From RBG-16-57-9 sp964462185 (GTDB lineage: Archaea; Thermoproteota; Bathyarchaeia; TCS64), in assembly GCA_964462185.1 (NCBI GenBank), contig CAYWWV010000014.1:1-32022 (forward strand): 32,022 nt of DNA. Reading direction: 5' to 3'. Numbering within the stretch: the stretch's first letter is position 1; the number at the start of each line of letters is the position of its first letter. The position numbers were made by a program, and so were the translations under genes. The notes beneath the pieces were generated by a model, which searched no databases, was not told where the DNA came from, and saw only the letters and a program-made list of their open reading frames with translations. This document shows, in pieces, positions 7,431 to 15,329 of the stretch.

Positions 7431-8195
7431 TCAGATGGAGAGGAGGTAGAGGGCTAGGGAGGCCAGGACGGCTGCCACCCAGACCCCCTTGTCCCATTGG
7501 ACCACCTTGGCGCCGTCGAATATGCCGAAGGGGATTAGGTTGAAGAGGGATAGGCTGGCGTTGATGTTGGTGCCTATGGTGGCGAGGGAGGCGATGGTTG
7601 TGGAGCCTGTGGTGAGGCGTAGGGCTAGGAAGAGGGTTCCCATGGCTATGTTGGAGAGGGGGCCGGCTATGCTGATCCTCCCGTAGTCGTCCCAGTTTGT
7701 CAGGCCTGAGACCATGACGGCGCCTGGGGCTATCAACTTGAAGGGGGATACTAGGCTGAGGAGGGTGAGTAGGAGGCCTTGTTGGCTGAGTTTGAACTCG
7801 GCCCAGTAGCCCAGTTTCTGGGCTGCGAATTTGTGGGCCAGCTCGTGGAGGATGAAGGCCAGGGCGTAGATGAGGAGGGCCCCCAGCATGAACAGGGGTC
7901 TAAAGACCATCAGCCTCCAATAGCTGCTTAGGAGGATCAACATGATGGCCCCCATGCCCACGGCCAGGTCTCGGAGCTCGTTGCGGCCCCAAAGGCCTAG
8001 AATGCTTCTCCTTGGGGGGGCTCTGTAGCCGGTGTAGGTTCTTTGGGGTTGGGGCTCCCAGCGGGGTTTGGACTGGTAGAGGCCTGGGCAGTCGTGGAAC
8101 TCGGGTAGTCGGTGCTCCGCACAGAAATACCCCCCGCAATACTTGCACCTGAAGGGCATGTACTCGTCTTTGCCGCAGTAGTCACAGGCGACCAT
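7431..8195 (-). CDS. Site-2-protease-like M50 metalloprotease with N-terminal AN1-type zinc finger
   Basis: 254 residues. Residues 1-40 hold an AN1-like finger with Cys4, Cys7, Cys17, Cys20, Cys25, His28, His34 and Cys36. A proline-rich linker leads to an integral membrane M50 protease of about six transmembrane segments. The zinc motif HELAH (His117, Glu118, His121) is in a membrane segment, and a second motif NLIPFGIFDGAKV supplies the third (Asp) ligand. Such proteases cut membrane-embedded substrates; this finger-protease fusion is familiar in archaea and the substrate is unknown. ATG 8195 follows AGGGA by about 10 nt, and a TATA-like ATATATAGG lies at 8229-8237. Confidence 0.9.
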   Translation of the reverse strand: MVACDYCGKDEYMPFRCKYCGGYFCAEHRLPEFHDCPGLYQSKPRWEPQPQRTYTGYRAPPRRSILGLWGRNELRDLAVGMGAIMLILLSSYWRLMVFRPLFMLGALLIYALAFILHELAHKFAAQKLGYWAEFKLSQQGLLLTLLSLVSPFKLIAPGAVMVSGLTNWDDYGRISIAGPLSNIAMGTLFLALRLTTGSTTIASLATIGTNINASLSLFNLIPFGIFDGAKVVQWDKGVWVAAVLASLALYLLSI

Positions 8196-8483
8196 GGGGC
8201 CGTATCCCTGGTTTAGAGGGAGGGTGACCTATATATGATGTGGGGGTGGGGGGCCTTGTTTTAAGGGGGTTGGCCATCTAAGACGCCGTGGAGAGTTGGA
8301 GGTTCTACCTCTCCCAGAGCCCCAGGGCTCCCTTGGGGGCTTGGGTGAGGCGGAGGGATTGCGTGTCCCCAGGTTCATCAAGAGCTACTCAGGGGGGCCC
8401 CAGCCTGTCGAGGTGGAGCTGGAGGGCTTAAGGCCCTAGGGAGGCCCCCAGCCTTTAAGAACCCAAACCCCCTACTCTGGGTG
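8196..8483. other. Intergenic stretch with a possible small or decayed gene (8288-8439)
   Basis: The TATA box of the M50 gene lies at 8229-8237. Rightward, TTTTAAGG (about 8253-8260) stands 31 nt before a GTG at 8288 that opens a 47-codon frame ending at 8431 (it begins ESWRFYLSQSPRAP). A second frame, TTG 8296 to TAG 8439, ends in a natural-looking FIKSYSGG...VEVELEGLRP tail. The first half of one frame plus the second half of the other look most protein-like, as a frameshifted or decayed small gene would. I recognise neither half. Confidence 0.25.
8454..8460 (+). promoter_or_regulatory. TATA-like box of the HAD-MFS operon
   Basis: TTTAAGA is centred 27 nt before ATG 8484 and 24 nt before the in-frame GTG 8481, which predicts a leaderless transcript for the HAD-like gene. 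Confidence 0.6.
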
Positions 8484-9188
8484 ATGTGCTTGGAGATCAA
8501 AGCCGTGCTGCTGGACTTCGGGGGCACCCTTGGGGAGGGGGGGCTTGACTGGGACTCCTACCACCGTTCCATCCAGGCCTACCTGTCCAGCCTGGGCCAC
8601 GGCGTCGCCCTCAAACAGGTGAAACAGGCCCTGGCAAGCGCCCTGGCCAAGCTGGAGCGGAGGAGGAGCAAGGGCCTGGAGTCCACCTTCGAGGAGGTCT
8701 ACTCCTGGTTCCTGGCCGAGCTGGGCATCCCCCCCAACGGGGAAACCCTGGAGTGGCTCCACAGAAACTTCAAGAACCACTACAAGAACAGCTTCTACCC
8801 CTGCGTAGAGGCCGTGTTGGAGGAGCTCTCCACCAGGTACAAGCTGGCGCTGGTGAGCAACACCATGAGCGACCAGCCCCGGGAGCTGCTGGCTGAGAGG
8901 GGGTGGGACAGGTTCTTCCAGGAAGTGGTCTGCAGCAGAGACCTGGGGGTCAGGAAGCCCAACCCCGAGATATTCTGGACGGTCCTGGAGCGGCTAGGGG
9001 TGGACCCCAGCAACGCCGTCCACGTGGGGGACAGCGTGGAGGCCGACATGAAGGGGGCCCAGGCCGCCGGCCTCCTAGGGGTCTGGGTGAGGAACCCCGG
9101 CCAACCGGCTTGGAGTGGGCACGCCGTGGACTCCATCTGCCAGCTCCCAGACCTGTTGAGGCAGCTGGACTGCTGCTCGGAAAACTAA
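8484..9188 (+). CDS. HAD-superfamily hydrolase (HAD-IA type, DxG variant)
   Basis: 234 residues with all four HAD motifs: motif I LLDFGGTL (nucleophile Asp11), a helical cap (about 20-95), motif II VSNT, motif III Lys in RKPNPEIF and motif IV HVGDSVEADMKGA. Phosphatases of this fold usually read DxDGT in motif I, with the second Asp as acid/base. Here it is Gly13, so the substrate or chemistry may differ from a standard phosphatase. The MFS transporter gene follows after 22 nt, so the two are probably co-transcribed; the enzyme may act on an imported compound. Confidence 0.85.
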   Translation: MCLEIKAVLLDFGGTLGEGGLDWDSYHRSIQAYLSSLGHGVALKQVKQALASALAKLERRRSKGLESTFEEVYSWFLAELGIPPNGETLEWLHRNFKNHYKNSFYPCVEAVLEELSTRYKLALVSNTMSDQPRELLAERGWDRFFQEVVCSRDLGVRKPNPEIFWTVLERLGVDPSNAVHVGDSVEADMKGAQAAGLLGVWVRNPGQPAWSGHAVDSICQLPDLLRQLDCCSEN

Positions 9189-9210
9189 GCGGGGGCGTGC
9201 CTCGACGGGT

Positions 9211-10629
9211 ATGTCGATCCTAACCTGGTTCCAAGGATTGGGACTCAGCTACAAGATGGGGGCAGCGGTCTTCGCCTTCACGGCCGCCAGCTACAGCACC
9301 CTCTTCTACCTGGGGAGGAAGTGGAGGAGGAGGCTGGAGGAGGAGGGGCGTGGATACTGGCAGGCCCCCAAGGAGGAGCGGATAAACGAGCTCATGGCCG
9401 ACTACTGGCAGCCCAGGCTCACATCCCTCCTATACGGGCTGGCCTACTTCTCCAACGGCTTCGTACGAACCACCTTCAGCCTCTGGGTGCCCATATACCT
9501 CCTGGACGAGGCAGGGGTCTCCGTCTCCGAGGCCAGCCTCTTCGTGGGCCTAATGTACGTGAGCTGGAGCTGGAAGACCTTCGTCGGCCTCATAGCAGAC
9601 CTCTTCCCCCTCAAGTGGCGGGGCAGGCTCTACAAGAGGAAGCCCTGGTTCCTGGTCACAGGCCTCCTCTACCTAGCGGGCCTAACGGTGATGGCCACCA
9701 GAGACATGGGGAACCTCCCAGTATGGTCGGGGCTGTTCCCCGCCGTCACCAGCGTCATCTCCGCCGGAGCCTTCTACGACATGGCTGCCGACAGCTTCGC
9801 CATCGACGTAACCCCCCCAGAGTACCACGCCCGGGTCATAGGCGCTGTGAGCACCTCCAGCCAGAGCCTGGGCTCAGCCCTGGCCACCATCATACCCCTC
9901 TGGCTCCTAGAGGTGGGAGGCTACAAGGCCGTCTTCACCCTGGCCTCGGCCACAGGCCTCACCTGCTTCCTATACCTGTTGGCCAAGGAGCCACCCGTGG
10001 CGGGGGAGAGGAGGATAAGCCGCGAGGCCGTGGCCTTCACCTTCACCGAGCCGGCGGTGGTGCTGGCATCCCTCCTCATGTTCTTCAGGGCCTTCACCGT
10101 CAACAAGATAACCGCCCCCCTGGGGGGGATGTTCAGCTTCACCATCCGGGAGGTCCTGGGTGGAGAGGTCTCCCAGGTGAGCACCCTGGGCCTGGTGGCT
10201 ACGCTCGCCGGAATACCGGGTAGCTGGCTGGGGGGCAAGCTCAGCGACCAGATGGGCCACAAAAGGGCCTTCCTAGTTTCCTCCCTGGCATTCGCCGGCG
10301 CAGGCCTCCTCTGGACCACCATCGCTCCAGGGGCCGTGGTGTGGTTTACCCTGGTGGCCATGCTCAGCGCCTTCCTGGAGCGGTTCTGGACGAGCACCGT
10401 CTTCGCCATCATGGCCGACAGCACCCCCCTCGCCATGTCCAGCACCGTCTACCAGATGTATATGAGTTGGAGCTGGATCGGGAACATCCCCAGCAGCGTG
10501 ATGATAGGGTGGCTCCTCGGCCGAGGCCTGGGCACCACGGCCCTGGTCACCTCCCTGCTGATGGCCCTGCCCCTGGCCCTGGGCCTACTAATAAAGCCCT
10601 TCGAGGCGGGGAAGGCCTCCAAGATATAG
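9211..10629 (+). CDS. Major facilitator superfamily transporter
   Basis: 472 residues with about 12 hydrophobic segments. An N-terminal segment and a charged stretch (about 35-65, GRKWRRRLEEEGRG) precede the main transporter fold. Loop motifs typical of MFS proteins are visible: GLIADLFPLKWRGRLYKRKP between early helices and the repeat GGKLSDQMGHKRA in the second half. Helix-bundle proteins of this type move small solutes by proton or sodium coupling; the substrate is unknown. It starts 22 nt after the HAD gene and ends 3 nt before the stop of the opposing E1 beta gene. Confidence 0.9.
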   Translation: MSILTWFQGLGLSYKMGAAVFAFTAASYSTLFYLGRKWRRRLEEEGRGYWQAPKEERINELMADYWQPRLTSLLYGLAYFSNGFVRTTFSLWVPIYLLDEAGVSVSEASLFVGLMYVSWSWKTFVGLIADLFPLKWRGRLYKRKPWFLVTGLLYLAGLTVMATRDMGNLPVWSGLFPAVTSVISAGAFYDMAADSFAIDVTPPEYHARVIGAVSTSSQSLGSALATIIPLWLLEVGGYKAVFTLASATGLTCFLYLLAKEPPVAGERRISREAVAFTFTEPAVVLASLLMFFRAFTVNKITAPLGGMFSFTIREVLGGEVSQVSTLGLVATLAGIPGSWLGGKLSDQMGHKRAFLVSSLAFAGAGLLWTTIAPGAVVWFTLVAMLSAFLERFWTSTVFAIMADSTPLAMSSTVYQMYMSWSWIGNIPSSVMIGWLLGRGLGTTALVTSLLMALPLALGLLIKPFEAGKASKI

Positions 10630-10632
10630 GGC

Positions 10633-11613
10633 CTAGCCCTTGAAGAGGCCTCTGATGGCCCTGACCACCTTGTCCTTGTCTGGGAGCACGTGGGCCTCCA
10701 GGGCTTTGTTGAAGGGGAGGGGTGTGTTGGGGTTGGCCACCCTGGCCACCGGCGCCTCCAAGCTGTGGAAGCCCTTCTCAGCGGCCAAGGCGGCCACCTC
10801 GGCCGAGAAGCCGCATCGCTCGTAGTCCTCGTCCACCACCACCAGCCGCCCCGTCTTGGCAAGGCTCCTTAGGATGGCCTCCTCGTCCAGGGGAACCAGG
10901 CTCCTTGGATCCAAGACCTCCACGCTCACCTCCCCCGCCAACTCATCGGCAGCCCTAACCGCCTCCCAAACCATGGCCCCCGCGGCCACCACCGTAACGT
11001 CGTCCCCCTCCCGCACCAGGTTGGCCACCCCCAGGGGGAGGGCGTACTCCTCCTCGGGCACAGGCCCCCTAAGGCCTTGGAGGAGGATGTGCTCCATGAA
11101 CACCACGGGGTTGGGGTCCTCGATGGAGGCCAGTAGGAGGCCTTTGGCGTCGTAGGGGGTGCTGGGGGCCACCACCTTGAGCCCAGGCATGTGGGCGAAC
11201 AAGGCGTGTAACGTCTCGCTGTGGGTGGCCCCGCTGCCCCCTCGGGCGCCGTAGATGGCTCGGAGCACCAGGGGCACCTGGACCACCCCTCCGGACATAT
11301 AGGTGGTCTTGGCCATCTGGTTGAGGATCTGGTCCATGGCCACCAACCCGAAGTCCACCAGCATGAGCTCCACCACAGGCCTCCACCCCGCAATGGCCGC
11401 ACCCACCCCGGCGCCGATGAAGGAGGTCTCCGTTATAGGGGTGTCCCGCACCCTCTCCCGGCCGAACTCCTCTCTAAGCCCCTTGGTGGCCTGCCTCCAC
11501 GGGGCGGAGACGTTCTCCCCCATCAAGAAGACCTTGGGGTCCCTCCGCATGGCCTGGGCCAGGGCCTCCCGGACGGCCTCCGCGTAGGAGAGTTCCCGCG
11601 CCACGCTACTCAC
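10633..11613 (-). CDS. 2-oxo acid / acetoin dehydrogenase E1 component, beta subunit
   Basis: 326 residues, matching PdhB/AcoB-type subunits. Recognisable segments are LSYAEAVREAL, MGENVS, DTPITETSFIGAGVGAA, ARGGSGATHSETLHALFAHMPGLKVVAPSTPYDAKGLL, and a C-terminal transketolase-like domain with VVVDED and a conserved GFSAEVAA segment. With the alpha subunit it forms the thiamin-diphosphate-dependent decarboxylase of a 2-oxo acid or acetoin dehydrogenase. The start overlaps the end of the alpha gene by 8 nt. No E2 or E3 genes follow; the next gene is the convergent MFS transporter. Confidence 0.93.
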   Translation of the reverse strand: MSSVARELSYAEAVREALAQAMRRDPKVFLMGENVSAPWRQATKGLREEFGRERVRDTPITETSFIGAGVGAAIAGWRPVVELMLVDFGLVAMDQILNQMAKTTYMSGGVVQVPLVLRAIYGARGGSGATHSETLHALFAHMPGLKVVAPSTPYDAKGLLLASIEDPNPVVFMEHILLQGLRGPVPEEEYALPLGVANLVREGDDVTVVAAGAMVWEAVRAADELAGEVSVEVLDPRSLVPLDEEAILRSLAKTGRLVVVDEDYERCGFSAEVAALAAEKGFHSLEAPVARVANPNTPLPFNKALEAHVLPDKDKVVRAIRGLFKG

Positions 11614-12541
11614 CCGCGTAGACCCCCTGGAACGCCTCCAGAGGCTCTGGCTGGGGGCTCCTCAAAGCGTACTGGGCGGCCTCCTGGGCCCCCGCCCTAG
11701 CCTCGGCCCATATCTCCTCCTCCACCTCCCTGGTCAGCACCCCCTCGGCCCTCAGCCTCTCCCCGTAGAGGGCCACTGGGCAGCCGGGGCCGCCCTCCAC
11801 CCCCAGCCTCCTGACCCTGAACTCCAGGAGTGTGGGGCCATCCCCGCGCCTGGCCCTCTCCGCGGCCTCCCCGAAGACCCTGTAGACCAGCTCCACATCG
11901 CCGCCGTCGTAGGTCCCCCCAGGCATCCCGTAGCCGGGGGCCCTGGCGCTCACCTCGGGGACGCTCAGCTGGGGCCAGTTTATCCTGTGCTCCAGCATAA
12001 CCTGCTCCTCGGGGGTGCTGCTGTTCTCGCAGACGAAGACCAGGGGCAGCCTCCAGCAGGCCGCCAAGTTCAACGTCTCCTGGACGCCTCCCTGGTTGCT
12101 GGCCCCCTCCCCAAAGTAGGCCACCGCCAGTCCCCCATCCCCCTCCAACTGGTGGGCCAGGGCGTAGCCGGCGGCCATGGGCACGCTGGCCCCAACTATG
12201 CCGTTGGCCCCCAGCGCCCCCACACTGGGGTCGAAAGCATGGTAGGGCCCCGCCTTCCCCCCGTTGAGCCCAGCTGCCCTCCCCGCCAGCTCGGCCATCA
12301 GCCTCTTGGGGTCCACCCCCTTGGCCAGGAGGTGGGCCAGAGGCCTGTGGGTGCTTCCAATCTGGTCGCAGGGGCCCAGGTGGGCGCTCACCCCAGCCGC
12401 CACGGCCTCGCCCCCCGCGCTCAGGCTCACATGGCCAAGGGAGCCGTTGTCCACCAGCTCCTTCACCTTGGCCTCGAAGGCCCTTATGCCGACCATGGTC
12501 CTGTAGAGGCCTATCCTGGCCTCCTCGCCTAATCCCGTCAT
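11606..12541 (-). CDS. 2-oxo acid / acetoin dehydrogenase E1 component, alpha subunit
   Basis: 311 residues. The thiamin diphosphate motif runs from GEGASNQGG (144-152) to VFVCENS; the usual GDG is GEG here. The substrate-side STHRP (about 63-67) and the NGIVGASVPMAAGYA segment are typical. Together with the overlapping beta subunit it should decarboxylate a 2-oxo acid or acetoin and pass the acyl group to a lipoyl E2. The short length and the GGKAGPYHAFD region resemble acetoin-dehydrogenase types more than pyruvate types, but substrate assignment is not safe. It lies 32 nt after a small membrane protein gene and may be the third gene of a PrsW operon. Confidence 0.92.
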   Translation of the reverse strand: MTGLGEEARIGLYRTMVGIRAFEAKVKELVDNGSLGHVSLSAGGEAVAAGVSAHLGPCDQIGSTHRPLAHLLAKGVDPKRLMAELAGRAAGLNGGKAGPYHAFDPSVGALGANGIVGASVPMAAGYALAHQLEGDGGLAVAYFGEGASNQGGVQETLNLAACWRLPLVFVCENSSTPEEQVMLEHRINWPQLSVPEVSARAPGYGMPGGTYDGGDVELVYRVFGEAAERARRGDGPTLLEFRVRRLGVEGGPGCPVALYGERLRAEGVLTREVEEEIWAEARAGAQEAAQYALRSPQPEPLEAFQGVYAGE

Positions 12542-12573
12542 GGGTATCCTGGGGGCGCGCAGAGGCTAAGAGT

Positions 12574-12891
12574 TTAACGATTCAACAGGAACAGGGCTGC
12601 GGTGAGCCAGAAGCCGGCGGCCAGTGCGGGGTGGAGGCCTCGAAGCTGGTATCGGGCGCCCCCCAGCCGCTGGACCCTTAACGCGGCTCCCGAGGCCAGG
12701 AGGAGGGAGGAGAAGAGGAGGGGGGGCCACAGCCAGGGTTGGGTCGAGGCGCAGAGCAGCCAGCTGGCAACCCCCGCGGCGCAGTGGAGCCAGATGCGGA
12801 GGGGGCTCGGGCTGGGATAGAGGCGGTTGAGGGGGTAGAGCAGGGTGGAGAGGAGGGCGGCCAGCAGCCCCAGGGTTAGGGTGGGTGGCAA
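12574..12891 (-). CDS. Small integral membrane protein of unknown function
   Basis: 105 residues and strongly hydrophobic. About three or four membrane segments can be drawn (roughly 3-20, 32-48, 54-70 and 88-104), with short basic loops (RVQRLGGARYQLRG). No family is recognised. The start is TTG, 5 nt from the stop of the PrsW gene, with GAGG about 8 nt upstream, so it is translated from the PrsW transcript and may work with that membrane protease. GC content and base usage match its neighbours. Confidence 0.7.
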   Translation of the reverse strand: MPPTLTLGLLAALLSTLLYPLNRLYPSPSPLRIWLHCAAGVASWLLCASTQPWLWPPLLFSSLLLASGAALRVQRLGGARYQLRGLHPALAAGFWLTAALFLLNR

Positions 12892-12895
12892 GGAG

Positions 12896-13891
12896 TTAGG
12901 CCTCCTCTTTGGGCGCGTTCCAGGCGTAGCCCCAGGCCACCTCGTCCCTCTCGGCCAACCGCAGGAGCCGGTTGAAGCTCCCCAGGGTGAAGGGGAGGAC
13001 CACCAGGAGGGAGAAGGGTGTGGGGGCGATGTTCCAGAGGGCGTGGAGGGCTATGGGTAGTATGAGGCCTGGGAGAATGTCGTTGGGCTCCACGTATCCC
13101 TTAAGGGCCTTGGCCAGGCCTAGGCTCCTGGCCGCCATGCTGGTCCATGCCACGTGCATGGCCCCGCTAAGGCTGCGGAGGACTATGGCGAGGAACGGGG
13201 GGGCCACCCCGCTGGAGACCATTTCGTATATGTACCAGAAGTTCTCCAGCCCCGCGAAGCCCGCGGCCACGGCGGCCCCATAGATCATCCCGTCCAAGTG
13301 GTTGTTGAACTCCTCCCGAAGGTCGGTTCTCTGGACCATCAGGTAGACGCCGGCTACTTTGAGGGGCTCCTCCACCAGGGCCGCCCCCCAAGGCCCTAGG
13401 AAGGGCAGGGTGAAGAAGTTGTTCACCATCCCCGCCAGCACCCCTGCGAAGGCCCCCCAGCCCACCAGGTAGACCACCAGGGCCAGGGGCTCCCTCTCAT
13501 ACCTGTCGCTCCTATAGATGTATAGGAGGATGGCCAGGGGGACTACGAAGCCTGCTATGGTGAACCCCAGGTAGGTGTACCACTCCCACCCGTAGCTAAC
13601 CACCAGGCCCCCCAGGAGGAGGAAAAGTCCCCAGGTCCAGTAGCCCACCAGGCTGCCTCCCTGCCGGTTGGTGTAGACGGCCTTGCTTGGGGGGGCATTC
13701 AGCGGTCTGGGCCTCAGGGGGGAGAGGAGGGCTTCACCGGCCATCTCTCGTAGGGTGGGGGGATGGTAGGGGCAGCCCTTGGACTCTACCCACAGAGGCC
13801 AGCACTCCAAGTCCAGGCCGCATCGGGGGCAGAACCGATATTCGGCTCTAACAGGGGTGTTGCAACGGGGACAGGTGGACCCGGGCTCCAA
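12896..13891 (-). CDS. PrsW-family intramembrane metalloprotease with N-terminal zinc ribbon
   Basis: 331 residues. The N terminus is a zinc ribbon (CPRC at 7-10, CPRC at 21-24, more Cys at 30 and 40). About eight membrane segments follow, holding the PrsW signature: EEPLK (Glu174, Glu175, Lys178), GFAGLEN (Glu216, Asn217), the His246 segment AMHVAWTS and a late ALHALWN. Members of this CAAX/PrsW clan act within the membrane; bacterial PrsW cleaves an anti-sigma factor, but the archaeal substrates are unknown. The start is TTG; a weak TATA-like CCTTAACC about 30 nt upstream supports it. It is divergent from the YgbA-like gene. Confidence 0.85.
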   Translation of the reverse strand: MEPGSTCPRCNTPVRAEYRFCPRCGLDLECWPLWVESKGCPYHPPTLREMAGEALLSPLRPRPLNAPPSKAVYTNRQGGSLVGYWTWGLFLLLGGLVVSYGWEWYTYLGFTIAGFVVPLAILLYIYRSDRYEREPLALVVYLVGWGAFAGVLAGMVNNFFTLPFLGPWGAALVEEPLKVAGVYLMVQRTDLREEFNNHLDGMIYGAAVAAGFAGLENFWYIYEMVSSGVAPPFLAIVLRSLSGAMHVAWTSMAARSLGLAKALKGYVEPNDILPGLILPIALHALWNIAPTPFSLLVVLPFTLGSFNRLLRLAERDEVAWGYAWNAPKEEA

Positions 13892-13959
13892 CTCAAGACT
13901 AATAGGCGCTTCCAGGGGTTAAGGGTTTGCCAGGGTGGAGGCAAGGAGGGTTAACCAAC

Positions 13960-13966
13960 TTAAATA
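13960..13966 (+). promoter_or_regulatory. TATA-like box of the YgbA-like gene
   Basis: TTAAATA is centred 26 nt before ATG 13989. This fixes the start and rejects the longer open frame from 13935, part of which would be promoter sequence. Confidence 0.7.
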
Positions 13967-13988
13967 CCATGGACGGCGTGTTGTAGTA

Positions 13989-14303
13989 ATGCCCTCTGAC
14001 GTGGAGAAAGACATTCAAACACTAAGAAGATTCGTCGAGATATATTGCAGAGGCCGACACAAGGAGGCCGAGAAATCGGTTTACATGGGTGTGGAGCTGT
14101 GCAGCCAGTGCCAGGAGACCTTGGAGTATGCTTCTCGTAGGAGAGAACTCTGCCCCCTGGACCCCAAGCCCGCCTGCAAGAAATGCAAGATTCACTGCTA
14201 CGACCCCCAACATAGGGAGAGAATAAGGGAGGTCATGAGGTACAGTGGGCTGCACCTGATCACCAGGGGTAGGCTCGACTTAATCCTACACTACTGGCTT
14301 TAA
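13989..14303 (+). CDS. YgbA / 'nitrous oxide-stimulated promoter' family protein
   Basis: 104 residues matching the small Cys-rich YgbA_NO family. Cysteines lie at 20, 38, 41, 55, 63, 66 and 70 with His75, in the characteristic string LCPLDPKPACKKCKIHCYDPQHRERIREVMRYSG. The pattern suggests a metal or Fe-S site. In enterobacteria the ygbA gene is induced by nitric oxide and helps recovery from nitrosative stress; its biochemical activity is not settled. In this genome a flavodiiron protein, which can reduce NO, lies about 10 kb away. The gene is single, divergent from PrsW, and ends 102 bp before the capsid gene. Confidence 0.88.
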   Translation: MPSDVEKDIQTLRRFVEIYCRGRHKEAEKSVYMGVELCSQCQETLEYASRRRELCPLDPKPACKKCKIHCYDPQHRERIREVMRYSGLHLITRGRLDLILHYWL

Positions 14304-14360
14304 CCCTCCACCCCCTGGTTTAACCCGCTGCCCACCAATGCGAGCAGGGTGTTGCCGAAT

Positions 14361-14400
14361 CCATAAAAAATGGGTAAGGTTGTCTGCTAGCCAAAAAATG
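14361..14400 (-). terminator. Tandem T-tract terminators of the capsid operon
   Basis: Read on the minus strand, two T6 runs follow the capsid gene stop: the complements of 14393-14398 and 14365-14370. Both sit in the similar context CCCATTTTTT. T-tracts of this kind end archaeal transcripts. No hairpin is obvious. Nothing else is recognisable in 14304-14405, and no att-like repeat was found. Confidence 0.5.
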
Positions 14401-14405
14401 GGGGT

Positions 14406-15329
14406 TTAGGCGCATATTTTGTCGATGGCCTCGTCCACCACCAGTTTGGGCTCCAAGTATTGGCGTATGACGTAGGCGTCGTAGCCGGCCCGCTCATCCC
14501 TGTATTGGGCAGCCTCGATGGGGCCCAGAGCCAGGGCCACCGCGGGGGCCCGGCTGTCGCCTATGAGGGGCCCCGCCGTGGCGGTGGGTGTCTGGGTGAG
14601 GCTGTAGTCGGTGACCACCTTGATGGTGGGGTAGCCGGGTAGGGTGAACTCCCCTCCCCCCGGGCCCATGGTGGCCACACCCGCCTGCACCAGGTCCCGG
14701 ACGTAGCTGTTGGTGACAAACTTGCCCCAGAGGGCGGGGTGCAGCGCCATGAAGTCGGGGGCGTATCCTTGGGACTCGATGTATTCGATGCTGGCTCTGA
14801 TGGCCTCGAAGGGGTTGGTGTCGCTCACAGGGGGGCTGGACATGGCCCCCCAGTCGCTGTAGGCCACATCGGAGACCTTCTCGGTGCAGCCCTCCGCCGT
14901 CTCGGCTATCTGCTTGTTCTCCATGCGGGCCAGGTCTCGGGCGGCGTCCAAGACGTGGAGCCCCAGGATGTCGTAGGGGCTCCTCTTGGAGGCCTCATCG
15001 CTCACCACCACGTGGACCACGTTCTTCCAAAGGTTGAACTCCACGGCCTGGTAGCTCTGGCCCGATATCTCGGCCTCCACCATGGCCGGCACCTTCTCCT
15101 GCCCCGTAACCCCCGTGGCCACATCCACGCGGGCTGAGAGACCGTCCATCCTCACCAGGGTGCAGATGGACCTGAGCCGTGTCAGCGGCCTAGCCGCCCC
15201 CAGCACCTCGTCGAGGACGGTTGCCGCCTCCACCGAGGGGATGTCGCCGGGGAGTATGGCTTGGGCCTCAAACCTCCGCCCAGAGGAGGAGTAGTAGTCC
15301 CCCGAGATGCTTGACCTCCACACCCTCAA
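14406..15329 (-). CDS. HK97-fold major capsid protein (virus-derived)
   Basis: About 307 residues. The region resembles phage and archaeal-virus major capsid proteins of the HK97 fold: an N-terminal part with a long FEAQAILPGDIPSVEAATVLDEVLG helix region, a central domain with NLWKNVVHVVVSDEASKRSP and a C-terminal part with YTQ-like strands and QYRDERAGYDAYVIRQYLEPKLV. The frame is open to 15569, but the N-terminal extension overlaps the upstream gene and is compositionally unlike protein. The TTG at 15329 overlaps the upstream TGA (TTGA), giving coupled translation; GTG 15323 is an alternative. It is the last gene of the operon portal - protease - cement - capsid. The identification rests on gene order plus overall pattern. 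Confidence 0.8.
   Translation of the reverse strand: MRVWRSSISGDYYSSSGRRFEAQAILPGDIPSVEAATVLDEVLGAARPLTRLRSICTLVRMDGLSARVDVATGVTGQEKVPAMVEAEISGQSYQAVEFNLWKNVVHVVVSDEASKRSPYDILGLHVLDAARDLARMENKQIAETAEGCTEKVSDVAYSDWGAMSSPPVSDTNPFEAIRASIEYIESQGYAPDFMALHPALWGKFVTNSYVRDLVQAGVATMGPGGGEFTLPGYPTIKVVTDYSLTQTPTATAGPLIGDSRAPAVALALGPIEAAQYRDERAGYDAYVIRQYLEPKLVVDEAIDKICA

Noticed and set aside
7390..7497. 36-residue N-terminal extension of PRPP synthetase
   Set aside because: It overlaps the M50 gene and the TATA box of prs; archaeal PRPP synthetases begin at the MIVVPG position.
13935..13988. 18-residue N-terminal extension of the YgbA-like protein
   Set aside because: This stretch contains the TATA box at leaderless distance from ATG 13989, and the family starts near that Met.
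14304..14405. Possible attachment site at the left edge of the viral module
   Set aside because: The repeated AAAAAATGGG is better explained as tandem T-tract terminators on the minus strand; no matching copy or tRNA fragment was seen at the other side.
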